Assembly: GCA_030998015.1 (NCBI GenBank)
Contig: JARWMV010000232.1
Location: forward strand, 2,604,001 to 2,668,000
Direction of reading: 5' to 3'
Length of the DNA: 64,000 bases
DNA from: Ceratorhiza oryzae-sativae
Lineage: Eukaryota; Basidiomycota; Agaricomycetes; Cantharellales; Ceratobasidiaceae
Made by a program: the position numbers and the translations under genes. This document shows, piece after piece, positions 1-12,523 of this stretch. The notes beneath the pieces are model-generated. The model saw nothing but the letters and a program-made list of their open reading frames with translations. It searched no databases and was not told the DNA's origin. How positions within the stretch are numbered: position 1 is the stretch's first letter; each line of letters starts with the position of its first letter.

Positions 1-43
1 TACCATCTTCCCTCTGAGATAATCCTTTCAAAAACTTGCAAAC

Positions 44-730
44 ATGCACTTCTTCACAATCGCGATCCTCATCGTTTCTACTCTCGGTATGGTGCTGAGT
101 GCTCCCATCAATATGGCTGGCAGGGTTGTGGCTCGTGGTGGCTCGGGCACTCATAAGGGCTGGGTGAGTAACTTTCACTTGTTCGATAATTGTTTTTACT
201 GACAATAAGGGAGCAGGCAACCTATTGTGGGTCCCTTTACTTGTGTCTTTCATATTTCGCGTGTTCTAGTGATTCGATCACTTGTCGGTAGATGATGTCG
301 GTCAAGGGGCGTGTGGCTGGAACAATGTAAGCACCATGACTATTTCTCTATGGGCCAAACTCAACCCAACGTTGCCCTCAGAAAAATAGCGACTACGTCG
401 TTGCCATAGGAAAGGACCTTTGGGATCAGACTTCAAGAAAGTACAAGTTTGTCATTGATTGAACATCATTATTGACTCGAGAACATAGGCGGCGGTCGTA
501 GCACAGCATGCGGACATACCGCAACCGTAGGCTGGCGCGGAAAGCACGTCCAAGTTCGCGTTGTCGACATGTGCCCAGCTTGCGGATACGATAATATCGA
601 TTTATCCCCATCTGCATTCCAGCAACTTGGCGATCAGAGCAAGTCTTCTCCCGCACTCATAGAATCCTATATCTAACTATAGAGACCAGGCATCGGAAGG
701 CTTGATGGAATCTCCTGGAACCTCGACTAG
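44..730 (+). CDS. Secreted expansin-like double-psi beta-barrel protein (RlpA-like), six exons
   Basis: The start at 44 opens a hydrophobic signal peptide (about residues 1-20). I join exons 44-163, 217-226, 292-326, 382-440, 502-638 and 690-730, giving 133 codons with no internal stop. After the signal come the block ATYYDVGQGACGW, the central SDYVVAIGKDLWD, a Cys-Gly-His start of the second half, then VVDMCPACGYDNIDLSPSAF, and the ending LDGISWNLD. This is the order seen in fungal small secreted DPBB proteins (expansin/barwin-like, also called riboflavin-aldehyde-forming-enzyme-like). Such proteins are thought to bind or loosen polysaccharide; no catalysis is shown for most. Exon 2 is only 10 bases and the last intron uses GC-AG. 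The exon 4/5 border is the least certain join. The length is typical for the family. Confidence 0.82.
639..689 (+). other. GC-AG intron in the expansin-like gene
   Basis: Removing 639-689 (donor GCAAGT, acceptor CCAG) joins GDQ-S to IGRLDGISWNLD-stop, the expected carboxy end of the family. No GT donor nearby gives this frame. The donor keeps the strong AAGT continuation typical of GC introns. Confidence 0.6.
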
Positions 731-1001
731 ACAAAAGATTGTGCTATGGTATTGAGCAATTTCCTCAAACGGGCTCTGTTGTTTACAGTGAATTCGGATC
801 ACAAAATAAACATTTTGCTTGCATTCTTCCGGTATTTTTACAACTTGGCACATTTGAATCAATTTCTATTCAGCTAAAAACTAAACTGCGATTGGGAAAC
901 AGTACCAAAACGGGACAAGGGGATATCGTTACGGCCGAGGGCGCAGCGAGCATGTTCGTGGTATAATGTACATAAATATTCTCGCCTGCGAGATATTAAT
1001 T

Positions 1002-3041
1002 CTAAAAAACGACTTCTTTGCTTGACCAATCGACAAGTCTTGCAGTATCACCCGCCTCTTTCCATAACTCATCCAGCGTTGTTACGAGGCCCCCAACAAA
1101 TGCTTCGTTGCCAATTCCCGCCAGTCGCGTCCTTAGTAGATGTCTATCTTTCGGTGTAGTTGCAAACGTAGCTGCCTATTAAGAGTCACCTCAGTTTAGC
1201 GGTGTACGACATGGATTAGGGTATGAGGTCTAACTCACGATAAAATAGGGAACGAGCAATAGACAATCGGGGTTCTGACCCGGTCGCATGGTAGACGCAA
1301 GCTCAATAACCTGCTTCACCGATTTCCGTACCACGTCGTTTGTCGGGCTGGCTTTGTGAATCGCCTTGGATGATAACTTAGCCGAGGCAACTCGACGCAT
1401 ACAGGCGGTGACCCACATTGTAAATGTATAATATGATCCCATGTCTCCAAATTTCCTGCGCAGCCATTCGTTCAACCCTCAAGAGTGGGCTTGGGGCTTG
1501 GCTGGGTCGGATGACCCACGCTCGAGCGATTTCTTCGATCCGTGCCGCTTGCGCAATCTTCTCGGCTTGGGGAATCCGACTATGTAGGAGGTTGATGGTC
1601 TGAATTATCAGCATCGTCAGGCCCTCGGGGCAGCCAGCAATCCACTCCAAGCCAGCATCGTCGACATAAGTTTCCCGCCCTGCGATATTATCTCGAAACA
1701 AGGGCTCAACGTCGCATGCATAGGTGACCAGTGTGGGGCGAGAGAGTGCGACAGCACATAAGATATCGCACCAGGAAAAGAAACGGATATCAAATGTGGA
1801 ATCTCCGCTAAGTTTGTGAAACTCGACGACTGAGCCCACGAGTATGCTCACGATGGGCGCCGAGAGGCGGAGGTACTTGTCATACTGTTTTAGGTTACCT
1901 GTGTAGTACTAATTTATCGTTTAGCTTGAAAATATACAAATTACTGAGCATGCGTACGTGGTAACAAATTAATTCTCCCAATGCCGCAAGTTTGTTCTCA
2001 AGAGAGATTTCGGGCCGTTGCAAATCCAAGTTGGTGAGTTGTTCAGCTATAGAAGCCATATCCTCCGCTTTTTTGAACATGGCTGCAGGAATAACCTTGG
2101 GGTTATAGTGCCCTTGGACTAGCGCTGTAGTGCTCAGCATGCCATGTTTTATCGAATCGGACGTTAAATATCGTTGAATATTCGATCTGGACAAATCAAC
2201 TATTCTCGCCGGGTCAAAGCAGTATCGACTTGAGAAGAGTAACCCTGTGTGTTGCGTGAACACAGAGGATCCGACTACACTGAGAAGGAGAAAGGCTTAC
2301 AAGTGTCACATAGTTCCAGGAGGTAAGTGTACCCAGTGTCCCGCAGTGTTCTGGTCATCGATATTCGAGCCTCATGAATCCAGTGCTGAGTTTCATAATC
2401 ATCGTTGTCGTCATCTTGGTATAGGTCCCAATCGTTACGGGGCTTTGAAGTGGCAGGCTCCCAATGGCTGAATTGACGTAAAGGACTTAGGGGTGAATAT
2501 GACCTAGGCCGTTGCGGGAAGAGTTGCTGAGAAGCAGGATGGGTGCCTATAGAAGTTGGTGGAGAGTACGTGTAGTTCGATTCAAAGCCCAAATTTTCTG
2601 GAGAATATGCGTTATCCGGCGGATAGCGAGGATCCGCAGCATACACAGGATATATCTCTGTTGACTCGTTTGGAGGGAGGAAGTCCATAAACATATCCAA
2701 GCTAGAATCGCTGGTACCTGGACTTGTAGACATGTCTGGATGGGTTCTAGGGGAGAGTCCCATTGCAATGTGAGCCACCAAGCACCCATTGCCAGGAGAC
2801 CCCCCAGAAGAGGAGCTAGCACTCGAAATATTCAGTTCTCTGTTGATTCTTCTTTTGCCTTCAGGCCAGACACACCGGTCTCCACCCTGGAGACAGCGGG
2901 AACACCGAGGCTTTACTTCGTCGCATTTCTTGCGCCTTGGAGCAATTCGTTAGCTCAACGTCCCAGCTAAAATTAATCATAGATTTACTTTTGTCTGCAG
3001 TTCATGCATCCTTTCCTTGACCTTTGGCGAGTTTTGTCCAT
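1002..3041 (-). CDS. Zn2Cys6 fungal transcription factor
   Basis: The chosen start at 3041 is followed by a basic stretch and the zinc cluster C-MN-C-RQK...KKC-DEVKPR-C-SR-C-LQGGDR-C, interrupted by one intron near 2945-2985. Six cysteines with the standard spacing define a binuclear zinc DNA-binding domain. A Ser/Pro/Tyr-rich low-complexity linker follows (about 2350-2800). The long helical carboxy half resembles the fungal-specific regulatory domain (Fungal_trans_2 type), with exons around 1895-2263, 1495-1851 and 1250-1475, ending in KEVVF-stop at 1002. It should act in the nucleus as a DNA-binding regulator; the target is unknown. The upstream methionine at 3248 is in frame but adds a basic low-complexity leader, so 3041 is preferred. 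Several internal exon borders are approximate. Confidence 0.8.
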
Positions 3042-3362
3042 CGGGAGCCAAGTATGACTCGGTAGGCTTGAGGAGGCTGAATATAAGTTGGGTAGTAACG
3101 TATAGGGATCACGTGCGCCTTTGCTTCCTGGCTTCCCGATTGCTTCGCTTTGTCGTGCCTGTAACCTCCCCGCCCGCTGTCCTCCTCTTCTTAGCTTTGC
3201 CTCGCCTTTTCTCCTGTCTTCCACCGAGCGGTTTGTCCTCGTGTTCATGTAGCTCGTTAAATATGTAGTTATTTATTTATTTAAAGTGGTGATCACGTGC
3301 ACACTTTAATTCTAGCGCTCACTCCGCACCGGCTCGGCGACTTGGACTACAACCGAACCATC
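3042..3362. promoter_or_regulatory. Shared divergent promoter, two identical GATCACGTGC boxes
   Basis: These 321 bases separate the minus-strand zinc-cluster gene from the plus-strand MPV17-like gene. The 10-mer GATCACGTGC occurs twice, at 3108-3117 and 3291-3300, each carrying a CACGTG E-box core recognised by bHLH factors. A short ATTT run lies near 3268-3283. Common regulation of the two genes is inference. Confidence 0.5.
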
Positions 3363-4289
3363 ATGAGCGCACTCGCCCCCGTCAAAAGCAATCCCCTGCT
3401 CGCCGCATATCTACGCCAGCTCAATAGCCGACCACTTACCACAAAGGCTGTTACTTCAGGTCTGCTTCTCGTTTAGCGTGCCGGTTAACCTACCAATGAT
3501 CGTTGTTTGGATAGGAGCATTATCTTTCCTACAAGAAATTCTCGCTTCTCACCTGTCCGGGGTTTCCGTTCCTCGACCTCCCAAAAATGCACCTTTCTAT
3601 TCTCATGCACTTGCCGCTGCCAAAATCGACGCCCGTGCCCTCAAGCTCGCTATTTATGGATTTTTCATTAGTGCGCCCATGGGCCACTTTTTTGTCGGGT
3701 TGCTTCAGCGTGCTTTCGCTGGACGTACTAGTGCGGGTGCCAAGATCGCACAAATTTTGGCCAGCAACCTGATAGTTGCTCCGATTCAATGCGCCGGTAA
3801 GTGGTATATTCAAGGCAATCACACTTGCTGACACTGTGTATTGTACGTAGTGTATCTCGCTTCTATGGCAGTTGTCAACGGCGCCCGAACTACCGATGAG
3901 ATTGTTAAGACTGTTAAAGGGGGATTTATGAAACTCATCCGAGTAAGTATTTACACCAGTTGTTACACATAAGTCTAAATGATTCGCCACAGGTTCAATG
4001 GATCACATCTCCTTTGGCCATGGTTTTCGCGCAGAAGTTCCTCGCACCCGAGGTAGGACTCTAACTTCTACTCAACACCACTACTAACACTAATTTCTAT
4101 AGCTCTGGGTGCCATTCTTTAACATGATCCAATTTACGCTTGGTGTAGGTTTCCCTCGCACAGCCACGACCAGCCACACTGACATATGTTCGATAGACTT
4201 TCTTTAACACTCAACTCAAGAAGGCAAAGCTACGGCAAGAGCGCGCAGCCCAAGCACGCAAGGATTTGGAGAACTCCAAGAAAGCTTGA
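3363..4289 (+). CDS. MPV17/PMP22-family membrane protein
   Basis: The ORF begins MSALAPVKSNPLLAAYLRQL, the usual opening of the family, in which a short amino end is followed by four membrane helices. Exons near 3363-3459, 3515-3794, 3849-3940, 3993-4051, 4103-4146 and 4198-4289 join in frame. They carry LQEILASHL, the Gly/Phe-rich helix DARALKLAIYGFFISAPMGH, SNLIVAPIQCAVYLASMAVV, and the carboxy block QWITSPLAMVFAQKFLAPELWVPFFN, followed by a basic tail ending NSKKA. Family members sit in the mitochondrial inner or peroxisomal membrane and are proposed to form small channels; the substrate is unsettled. The gene ends 138 bp from the converging TRAPPC8 gene. Confidence 0.85.
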
Positions 4290-4427
4290 ACTCTGTCTAC
4301 GACCAACACGGTTGCTCAATGAGCATCTCCGGATGCTTGTTTGTATGTTTCTGCGATTCATTGTATTTTGCGAGTGTATATGGAGATGGTATACAATGCC
4401 TGCTCTATTTTTTACATGGCGATCTAT

Positions 4428-7400
4428 TCAAGCAACTCCCTGGGACACCAGCACGACGTCCTCGTCTTCAGTAGCAGGCAGGATTTCATATACTTGCCCT
4501 ACCCGCCATTCCCCTTTGTCGGAGGCTGCTACCTCACACCTTACAACCCACCCCCCGAGGCTGTATGCTCCTGGTTGTGAGGCAAGCATGCGAGCACGTA
4601 TGCGGCACGTCTCGAGGGGACGCAGTGTCTTACGAAAGATAGTTTGACCGGTATACGACGCTGGTAGGTGAGATCTTAGCAACCCCAAACCGTCGAGAGC
4701 GTTCGCACACGGAAACAGTACCATGGCATAGCCCAGACATAGAAACAATTAGCGTCAGAAAAATACCGAAACTCGAAATCCGCACGTACGAAGACAGGAG
4801 AATATCTGCCCGCGGTTTCAGATCCAGCACGCATTTGACTATGCGAGAGAGCGAAAAGTTACGAAGGGTGAATGTCATCGGTATTATGCTATTCCTAGTC
4901 GGTAGTGTCAGTGTAGGCGATAAAGTCAACATAACAGGGTATCGCAAGGGAGACAGGGTCGCAGTGTAGGGAAAGAGGCATGGGTAGGAGCTAAACACTC
5001 TAACTCACTTGCCCATTGGTATCACCGCGTCGGAGCCGGTGCATTCTACATCTACGCTGACACAAGGGCCACTAGCGTTCCAAGTAGAAGCCCGAATCTG
5101 CGCCGCGAGCATTTCACGCTCACGCTCGGTCTCTGCATACATGGTTCTCCCCCTCTTTTTCTTCTTGGAGCCAGTCCCATCCAACTCCCACCCGCCGCCT
5201 TCGTGCTCTTCGTACGAAAGCTCGCCATGCATTCCTCCAAGCTGAAGACCGTGAGCGAACAAGAAACCACGGGTCTTGTCTAAGGTGTATTCTAGTATAA
5301 CGTCCAGATCATTAGCCCCAAACAGTGGGATGAGAGTTGCAGCACGGGCTATCGGGATCAATGGAGTCTGGACTGCCAGCTGCCTAAGGACATGGGCCCG
5401 ACGCGATGCGGTGAGGAAATGCCGTGCTAGCGCGACGTCCTAGCGTAAGCCAGCGCGGGAAAATAAATCAGTCACCGCGTGCAATGAGCTGAACAGATAG
5501 CAGGACTGTACAACCTTCGAGACGGAGTTGATGTGCGACCAAGAAACCGTCACGGCAGGTGGCGTTGCCCTGGGGTCTGGGGAAGCACCTTCCAGAACGT
5601 CGCGCAGCTGACGAGTTATGAATGCCTTTGTCTCAACTGCCTGTACCAAGCTTTCTGGGTCTCGTGGTTCGAGGGTTGCAAAAACCCTTCCAAGCTGTCC
5701 TGAAGCTATGGACAAGCAGGGGCTACAGACGGGGGTCCCGCAATAGGGATGTTTGTGAGCGAATGATGGTGAGGCAGGGTAGGATTACAACGAGCACACC
5801 TATCATCGACAACAACATATTCTGGCATACTCCATGCGATCGCGGCGGTCGAAATTTGAGAGATTTGCATTTGAGATGCTCCAGAATTATCGATCTAGCC
5901 CATCCGTCGTGTCAGTTCGAAAACAACACGACGGTGTTAATAATTAAAAAGCTCACTTCTACCATCAGCGAATAAGCGCATCCTGAAGTGGCCGCTGAGG
6001 GTTGAACGCGGGTCGCGACTTGTACGAGAGGCTCCACGTGGAAAGGGATGCGCATACGCGCTGTGTAGAACGTTTCATCATCATCCTGTATACACAGGGG
6101 CAATTGTACATCAGTCAGCAGTCAGGCCAACATCCTAGCCGCAACCCCAAGCCCATCCTCATCATGTTTGCCCGAAGATGAAGGGTGAAAAGAAGCATTC
6201 AGCGTGTTCAGCAGCACCGCGCACAAATCGGGGGGTATATTCCCATAATTAACGGACAATGCACCCGAAGCCCAAAAAAGATGATGTGGGCCAGAGAATA
6301 TGGGATAGGACGGTGGCTGAGACTGAAAATATGGGATCAATCGGATAACTCACCTTGCGAAACACGAGTAGAGCTGAGATGTCATGAAGCCCAGGCTCAT
6401 GCCCACAATATGCGAGCTGTAGATCCAAGTGCCTCCCTGGAACGAGCAACGCAGACCCAGTGAGCCGTTCAAGCGGCAAGGCGATTGGCTCAGGTGCATC
6501 AAGAGTATTCCGTGTGCTGAAGGTGTTCGCTCGCGAGCCATCATCGCTAGGATCATCTCAAGACCTCATATGTCAGCGAAGGAGGATAATCATGGTACAT
6601 GTTGAACCTTACCTAGGCACTGGGGCAGCGTTGGCCATCCCGCCTCGCCCATCACTATCCAGACATCCCTTATCGCCCCTGTGCTACCTCCGACAAGTGG
6701 ATTCTCGACACGGATCACCGCATTTCGCAGTTCACCGAGGCACATAACGCGCGAATCAGCCTCGGCAAGTTCAACATCGAGCCTTGCGCCGCGCGGAAGA
6801 ACCTCGATGCGTACGGTGTGATCGGGTGCATAGATCTTGCCCTGGCGCTGTTGAGGTGTGGCATGCAGGCGAGCGCCACGCCACACCAACGGCTCCGAAG
6901 TAGGAAGGCACGAAAGGAAAGAATATGCTATATGTGTTACCGTCAAAGTTCCAGAAGATTGTGTGGTCAGGCCCATATGGAGCTGTAAACTATTCAGGGG
7001 TATTTCATTGACGGAAGAAGCAAGACTGACCAGGCGAGTCTCCTTTGGCCGAAGAACAACTTCCGATAATGATTCAATCGACACACCCATCTCATCTTGG
7101 GCAACTACGTTCAAAGTTAAATCACTCAGGGTAACTTCAGCATCTAAGGGGTTGTGCATGCTGAGCTCTACCCAGAACATCTCTGCAGTGCGTGTTAGTT
7201 GTACCATAACATAAGGTCTATTTGATCACCTTCAGCTTGAGCGCGTCCCGAACTGCGCAAGAGGCATGTGCCGTTCGGCTTCCAAAATGAGTTCCATTGA
7301 TCTTCAAGGCCTCCCCAGATCTCCGTGTCATCATCTCCATCGAGTGTACCAACGCGAACTTGTGTCTTATGCGGTTGACAAAAACGAACAGGAAGTTTCA

Positions 7401-9615
7401 ACTGAGAAGCAGCTTCTTGACCAGATGTGGAAATAAAGTGCTAGCGTAATGCAATGAGCAATCATTGATTAGAAGAATCCAGGGCTTACCCCAAGTGCAA
7501 GCTTGAAATCCTCCAAATACATCTCATCGTCTCCTTTTGTTGCTTCTTTAACGTCGGAGGGTTGTAGCAGCCCTAAGAATATACCAACCGCTCCTTCGGT
7601 GTCGCCAGTAGTGTATTTTAAGCGACCTACAGGAGTGTGACAGGTGAATATATGCATATGAATGTTTCAAAACATACCCAGAGCGTGTTCGATCCCTGGA
7701 GCAATGCCTTCAAATCCACACTTTGTGGTATCCTCCGACTCAAAGAACGCTGGAGAAAGGTTCTTTCGGATCGGCGTGTTACAGAGATCTCGTGCCAGTC
7801 GAAGGAAATGCATTGTCAGAGGTTTCTGGTGATTCGGCGTTATTCCTGTAGGTGTTAATTTATGCTTGCGCACGTTAGACTTACAATGCCGCATTTATCA
7901 AGCCTATTCGCGGCCGCAACATAGCAAAGCGTTGCTCTTCGCAAGAATCCTTTTCGAGCACACATTTGTGCCGCCTGAGCCAACAGCAAAGCAGGTGCTG
8001 CTTCCTCAGACTAGTAGGCATTTGTGAGCAGAGTCTCGGCCACACAATCAGCCTCTTACCAGCCCTGCCGCCCATACCAGCCAGTTATCTCCCCCAATGG
8101 CGTTCAAATCACTGATTCCACGCTCCCATCGAACGGCATATCGCAATGCCCGTAATTGAGATGCAGGTGAGGGATCTTTTCCAACAAACCGAGCCCCCAA
8201 TAGTGCGTTTAGTGCGTGAGACCCGAGTGATTTGGAAGGCGCCAACAAGAGAGGCAACACGTCAGATGCGCTGGTATTGGATGTGTCTTTTCGCAATGTA
8301 TCGAACACAGAAGTGGCTAGCTTAGTATCTCCTAGGAACGTGCAGAATTCGGCCAAGCGTCGCTGCTGTATTGCAGTAGAAGGCGCAGGCGAGGCAGGGC
8401 TCGAGGGCACGGGGGTCGACGGTCCGGAAGTCCCGAACAATCGACGAGTGGTCGAAAACAGACGGGAAGGTAAGCGGCGTGTGGCGACATACTATACCGA
8501 ATTTAGCATAATGTCTTTACTAATATTAGGAACACTGACCGCTTCATTCCATTCAACAACGTTGCGTTCCATCCAGGGAATTAGACTTTGGGTGACGAAT
8601 TCACGCACGAACCGATTGGTACTCTGAAGGTCTTCTTCTGCCATGTGCATGGTGCGGTTGCTCGCCGCCTCAGCCAAATCATCTAGATTCTGTCGAGCAG
8701 GGGTATCCAACAGAGCATTTGGTGAGGGTGGCAAGTTAGGTAAGGCAGGAATAACATTTCGGGTGGCTGATGGATTGGATAACGACCAGGGCATAAGGTG
8801 CACATGCGCGCCGTACTGCTTCCTAATAGCGTTCAACAATGCCTGGGACCTGATAGCTCAATTAACCCAATAATTCACGATCTGGCGTATGCAGCATGTC
8901 GAATCTGTCACTCACTCGTCCATGTTCAGTGGCGAGGTTGCCATCGGATGAATAATGAGTGTGAATTTTAGAATCGTAGAATCGACCCAGGGAGGAAAAT
9001 CGAGCGCTCGGGATTGAAGAGCAGTCACACTTTGCAGTGGGTTGGGCGCCATCGTTGAGGTTGCTAATATCACTACGGGGAGAAGTGGTCATGTACTCCG
9101 CTACGAACAGATTATTTAGGAATGACGCACGAGCGACCGGATAGTTCCACCCTTCGGTTCTACTTGGAGTAATGTCACCTTCGGTGCACAATCGAATATC
9201 CTGCCACCACTTCATTTCCTTTCCGAGGTTCAGAGGCTTCTCCTCAACTTCTGCCACCCATGCAGCAGCTTTACGAGCTATACGTGCGCCCATCCAGTCA
9301 AATGTACGACCCGCTCGTAGCTCTTCGTCTTCTTTAGTACTCGCCTCAACATCTTCCAGGTCAGAGAATCGGATAAAGTATCTGTCATGTGTGACTGGAG
9401 CGAGTGCTGTCGTACGTGCCGATACTGACGGACATAAAGGTATCAAAGGTCCGCTAAATCTACAGCAAAAATGTACGCACTCGATTCTAGCGGTGTGAAT
9501 GACCTCAAAAGGTCAGGGAGTTGAGGGAGATTGTTGTCTTCGAGCAAAGAGACAGATCCGTAGAGGCAAGAACGACCACATGAGGACTAAGAGACAACGG
9601 CAGCGAAGATGACAT
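4428..9615 (-). CDS. TRS85: TRAPP complex subunit TRAPPC8/Trs85-like, many exons, frame slip near the start
   Basis: The start at 9615 gives MSSSLPLSLSPHVVVLAST, a typical Trs85 opening. The hallmark segment around 8500-8640 reads STNRFVREFVTQSLIPWMER. Exons at 8048-8440, 7195-7894 and 6590-7207 follow the family order: helical repeat region, then beta-rich modules such as EMFWVELSMHNPLDAEVTLS. The tail at 4428-4748 ends VSQGVA-stop. Trs85 is the subunit specific to TRAPPIII, which activates Ypt1/Rab1 in autophagy and early secretory transport. Between 9541 and 9561 the frame must move by one base to pass from the opening peptide to LLEDNNLPQLPDLLRSFTPL. That exon then joins by a 56-base intron to ISARTTALAPV. 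The gap looks like one missing base. About 15 exons give roughly 1,400 residues; many borders are approximate. Confidence 0.72.
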
Positions 9616-10175
9616 AGGCTATTGTAGAGAAGGCAAGTAAATTCGAGTGATGAGCCTAATTTAGCTAGCAGGACTTTAGTTTGAAGCAATAGCTAATTTC
9701 TGGGGTTCCACCGGATAGGTGTAACGGAGTTCGCAGGTTTAGTTAAACACCCACCAAGCTCTAGTGGACAACAAACAAAGGGCGAAACTAATATCTTAGG
9801 ACCTAGGGGTTCGTCTTTTGTATTCGTGTGAGAAACTGCTAGTTTTGCTGCTGTCTAAAATCGAAGATTAAGGTCAAATGTACCAATGGAAAAGTCGGTT
9901 TCCAATCTGGCGCTAGAGTGGAAGCTTTGTAATCAATCTCCTATTAACTGGTTTACGAAACCATGAGTTAAAACCCAGACAAAGCACAACTCCTGACGTG
10001 TTCTACAGAAAAAAATTCTAATAAAAGAGCCCCTCCTTCCATATTTTCTACATCGGTAGAATATTCAGACTGAGAAGTCGGATTCCGAAGTCTGAAACTC
10101 TGAACTTTCCCTGCTCGGAGTTCTTAAGCTCGTCTCTTTAAGAGATGAGTAAACGTGAGCCGCGTGCTCTCGAAT
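9616..10175. other. Intergenic stretch, no gene seen
   Basis: AT-richer sequence upstream of TRAPPC8 and downstream of the next minus-strand gene. Stops are dense in all frames and no RNA gene or repeat is visible. The first 200 bases should contain the TRAPPC8 promoter. Confidence 0.5.
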
Positions 10176-10715
10176 TTATACGCAAAAACACTTCCTACCT
10201 ATCGATTGCTCAGTTGAGTCAGACCCCAAAGAAAGTGACGGTACACCACAGTGCCTCGTTATGCGGCCAGAGTAACCCGATACTACTTGAATGCATGTAT
10301 GTTCAATCTGATCCCCACTAACTTCGTAAAAACGAGTCGACTTACTCTGGCTGTCGGCGTGCTCTTCTCCAGCTCCCAGTCTGTCACTTGTGACACGAAC
10401 TCCCATTTGACAGTCCTTGCTCGCTCGCACAGTCCGAATAACCGACCGACGTACATCCTCTGGTATCAACATGGTTGCTGGATCAGTGGAACCCCATGTA
10501 TCTCTTGGGATTAGCGCAATCACAGCACGCCCATCCGGGGCCGTGAATCTCATCGTAATGTACTCCGACCGAATTGCTTTCACTTCGATCAGAAAACCGT
10601 CGCGCGACGCATAACATCGTGGGACAATGCCCGAAGGCGAGATGCGACTATCAGGTACATTTCTGAGGAAGGCAACAAATGGGTCGTCTGTAGAAGAAGC
10701 GGAAGAGCGATGCAT
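10176..10715 (-). CDS. Uncharacterised 179-residue protein
   Basis: A single open exon of 179 codons starting MHRSSASSTDDPFVAFLRNV and ending GRKCFCV. I recognise no domain. The middle (VKAIRSEYITMRFTAPDGRAVIALIPRD) alternates hydrophobic and polar residues like a beta-rich fold, and the composition is ordinary. It may be one exon of a longer gene, since the region 10716-10990 contains further short open stretches on this strand. No function is proposed. Confidence 0.4.
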   Translation of the reverse strand: MHRSSASSTDDPFVAFLRNVPDSRISPSGIVPRCYASRDGFLIEVKAIRSEYITMRFTAPDGRAVIALIPRDTWGSTDPATMLIPEDVRRSVIRTVRASKDCQMGVRVTSDRLGAGEEHADSQSKSTRFYEVSGDQIEHTCIQVVSGYSGRITRHCGVPSLSLGSDSTEQSIGRKCFCV

Positions 10716-11048
10716 CGAGGCGCAGGATCGGGTTGATTGTGATCTAGTTTGTAGTTATCTGAAGAACGAGGGGTTGATTCTCAGACTTAAGACATAGGCA
10801 ACCTAGGTTTGTACTACCTAGGTGTTCGCTATAGGGCAGACGCCACGCTGCGCAAGTGAGCTGTTGATGACACCTCCAGCCGAAGAAAACCTCATGGTAC
10901 TGGCGTGTGCGTAGTGCGTGTTGGAGTTTATCAGATGTCCAATTTTCAACCTGTGGAATATGCTGTTCTGAGGATATGATAAACACTAAATAGATATGTA
11001 TCTATGCCCTAAGGATAACAAATACTGTGATTTCTAGTTATCAAAAAT
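10716..11048. other. Intergenic stretch, no clear gene
   Basis: Only a short minus-strand ORF (10744-10986) with no recognisable content. It probably holds the promoter of the 179-residue protein and the 3' end of the carrier gene. Confidence 0.4.
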
Positions 11049-12523
11049 TTACCGGCCCTTTACCCTATAGCATATGGTTAGCGAACAATTCATCGATACG
11101 TACACGTTAAAAACGCACCAAGCCTTGACGTAATCGGCAAACGACACCATGCACACCGTTTGCCAAATACCTAGCCCAATGCGAGGAGTAACCCCACGGT
11201 ACAGCCCCTTAATGCCGTTTTCCTTGTAGATGAATGCAAGAGTATTCAATACAGTCAACTTGGCAGGTCGATTTGCCGACGCGACCGCGCTCTTAGACAT
11301 GGATTGCATCTTTGAAAGACGGGTGAGATTTTGATAGCACGGGCTAGTTTTAATCTTACCTCAACGCGTACGACCTCGATGGGTTGATTCCATGTGGCGA
11401 GTGCGCCACCTGTACAGCAACTATGAGCATACGTTTAGAATATCAGCAGTGACGCACCGATCGTAGACGCCATAATCTTATCGACAGCACCAAGCTTATC
11501 GTTTTCGGCTTTCCCTTTGATCTTACGAATCGAGGTCTCGACAAGCCGGGCGAAACCGATGCTAGATTTTCATGAGTAGGTAGCTAAATGGGATTCCAAA
11601 CATACACTTACCGAGAGCCCCAGTTCGTCATCTGTCTGAGTGCAACGGCATTAACTCCCTTGTTAATCCCAGCTATACCCTCCCGTCTATAGATATCAGC
11701 AAATACCGCCCAAGTGGACGGAGGTTTCATGCCAGCAGCGGCCTGCTTATGGCGTGTAATTTCTGCAGTTTTCATGCAAGTACAGAAACCTAAATTAAAC
11801 ACGTGGATAAGCAACAATCTTATCACAACTATCGTGCGCTATCATACCCATTGTTGCATAGGCCTGGACGATGCCTCCGCTCATGCCACCGAGAAGACCA
11901 GCGGCTGCGGGGCTAAATCCAAATCGTACGACCCTAGACTCGACTTCGGCCGCGGTGAATAATAGCACACCCCCTTTCGTGGATGCTTCGATCCAGGCCT
12001 ATATAGATATAAACATAAATGAGACATCCTCTTCAAAGCAAGTCGTACAAACATACCCATGGAATAAGACCTTGATAGAAGCCAGTCACACCACCTCGGC
12101 TCCAAACAGACCTCAGTGCCTGAAGCATGGACTCATTACGGTTGGCTGCCATTTGGGTTTTGAGTACTTCCAATGGTTGGCCTAGTGTGGTGACCTGCAT
12201 TCAGATGTATTGGCATCATCTTAGTGCTTGTCGTAGTGCATACATACCTCCTACAAGGACGAGATAGTAGATATAATGAGCATAAGCCAACGGATAGCAC
12301 ACCCTCGACTTACAAACTACATCCAAGACAGCAGAACAGACGTATTTCGAACATATAAGTGAATAATATACTTCAAAGAGTCATCTCAACAACGCACCAT
12401 ATTCATTGTCGCACCTAGATTGCGCGTGAATATGCAGATAGAGACGCGTCAAGGGCGAATACACTTACCAACGGCAATGTTCGACCAACTGACTCCTTGA
12501 CCCGGCTCGCGCTGAACACCCAT
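11049..12523 (-). CDS. YHM2: Mitochondrial citrate/2-oxoglutarate carrier, YHM2 type
   Basis: The start at 12523 gives [19 protein letters not shown], which splices to ATMNM and on into the first carrier repeat. The exon at 11608-11826 carries [15 protein letters not shown] and [20 protein letters not shown], which are diagnostic of Yhm2 rather than other carriers. The 11049-11309 exon holds [20 protein letters not shown], and after a final intron the protein ends DYVKAWVKGR-stop. Yhm2 exchanges citrate for 2-oxoglutarate across the inner mitochondrial membrane, exporting reducing power to the cytosol; it was first described as a mitochondrial-DNA-associated protein. The gene is split into many small exons; those between 11830 and 12400 are only roughly placed. 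Confidence 0.85.
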
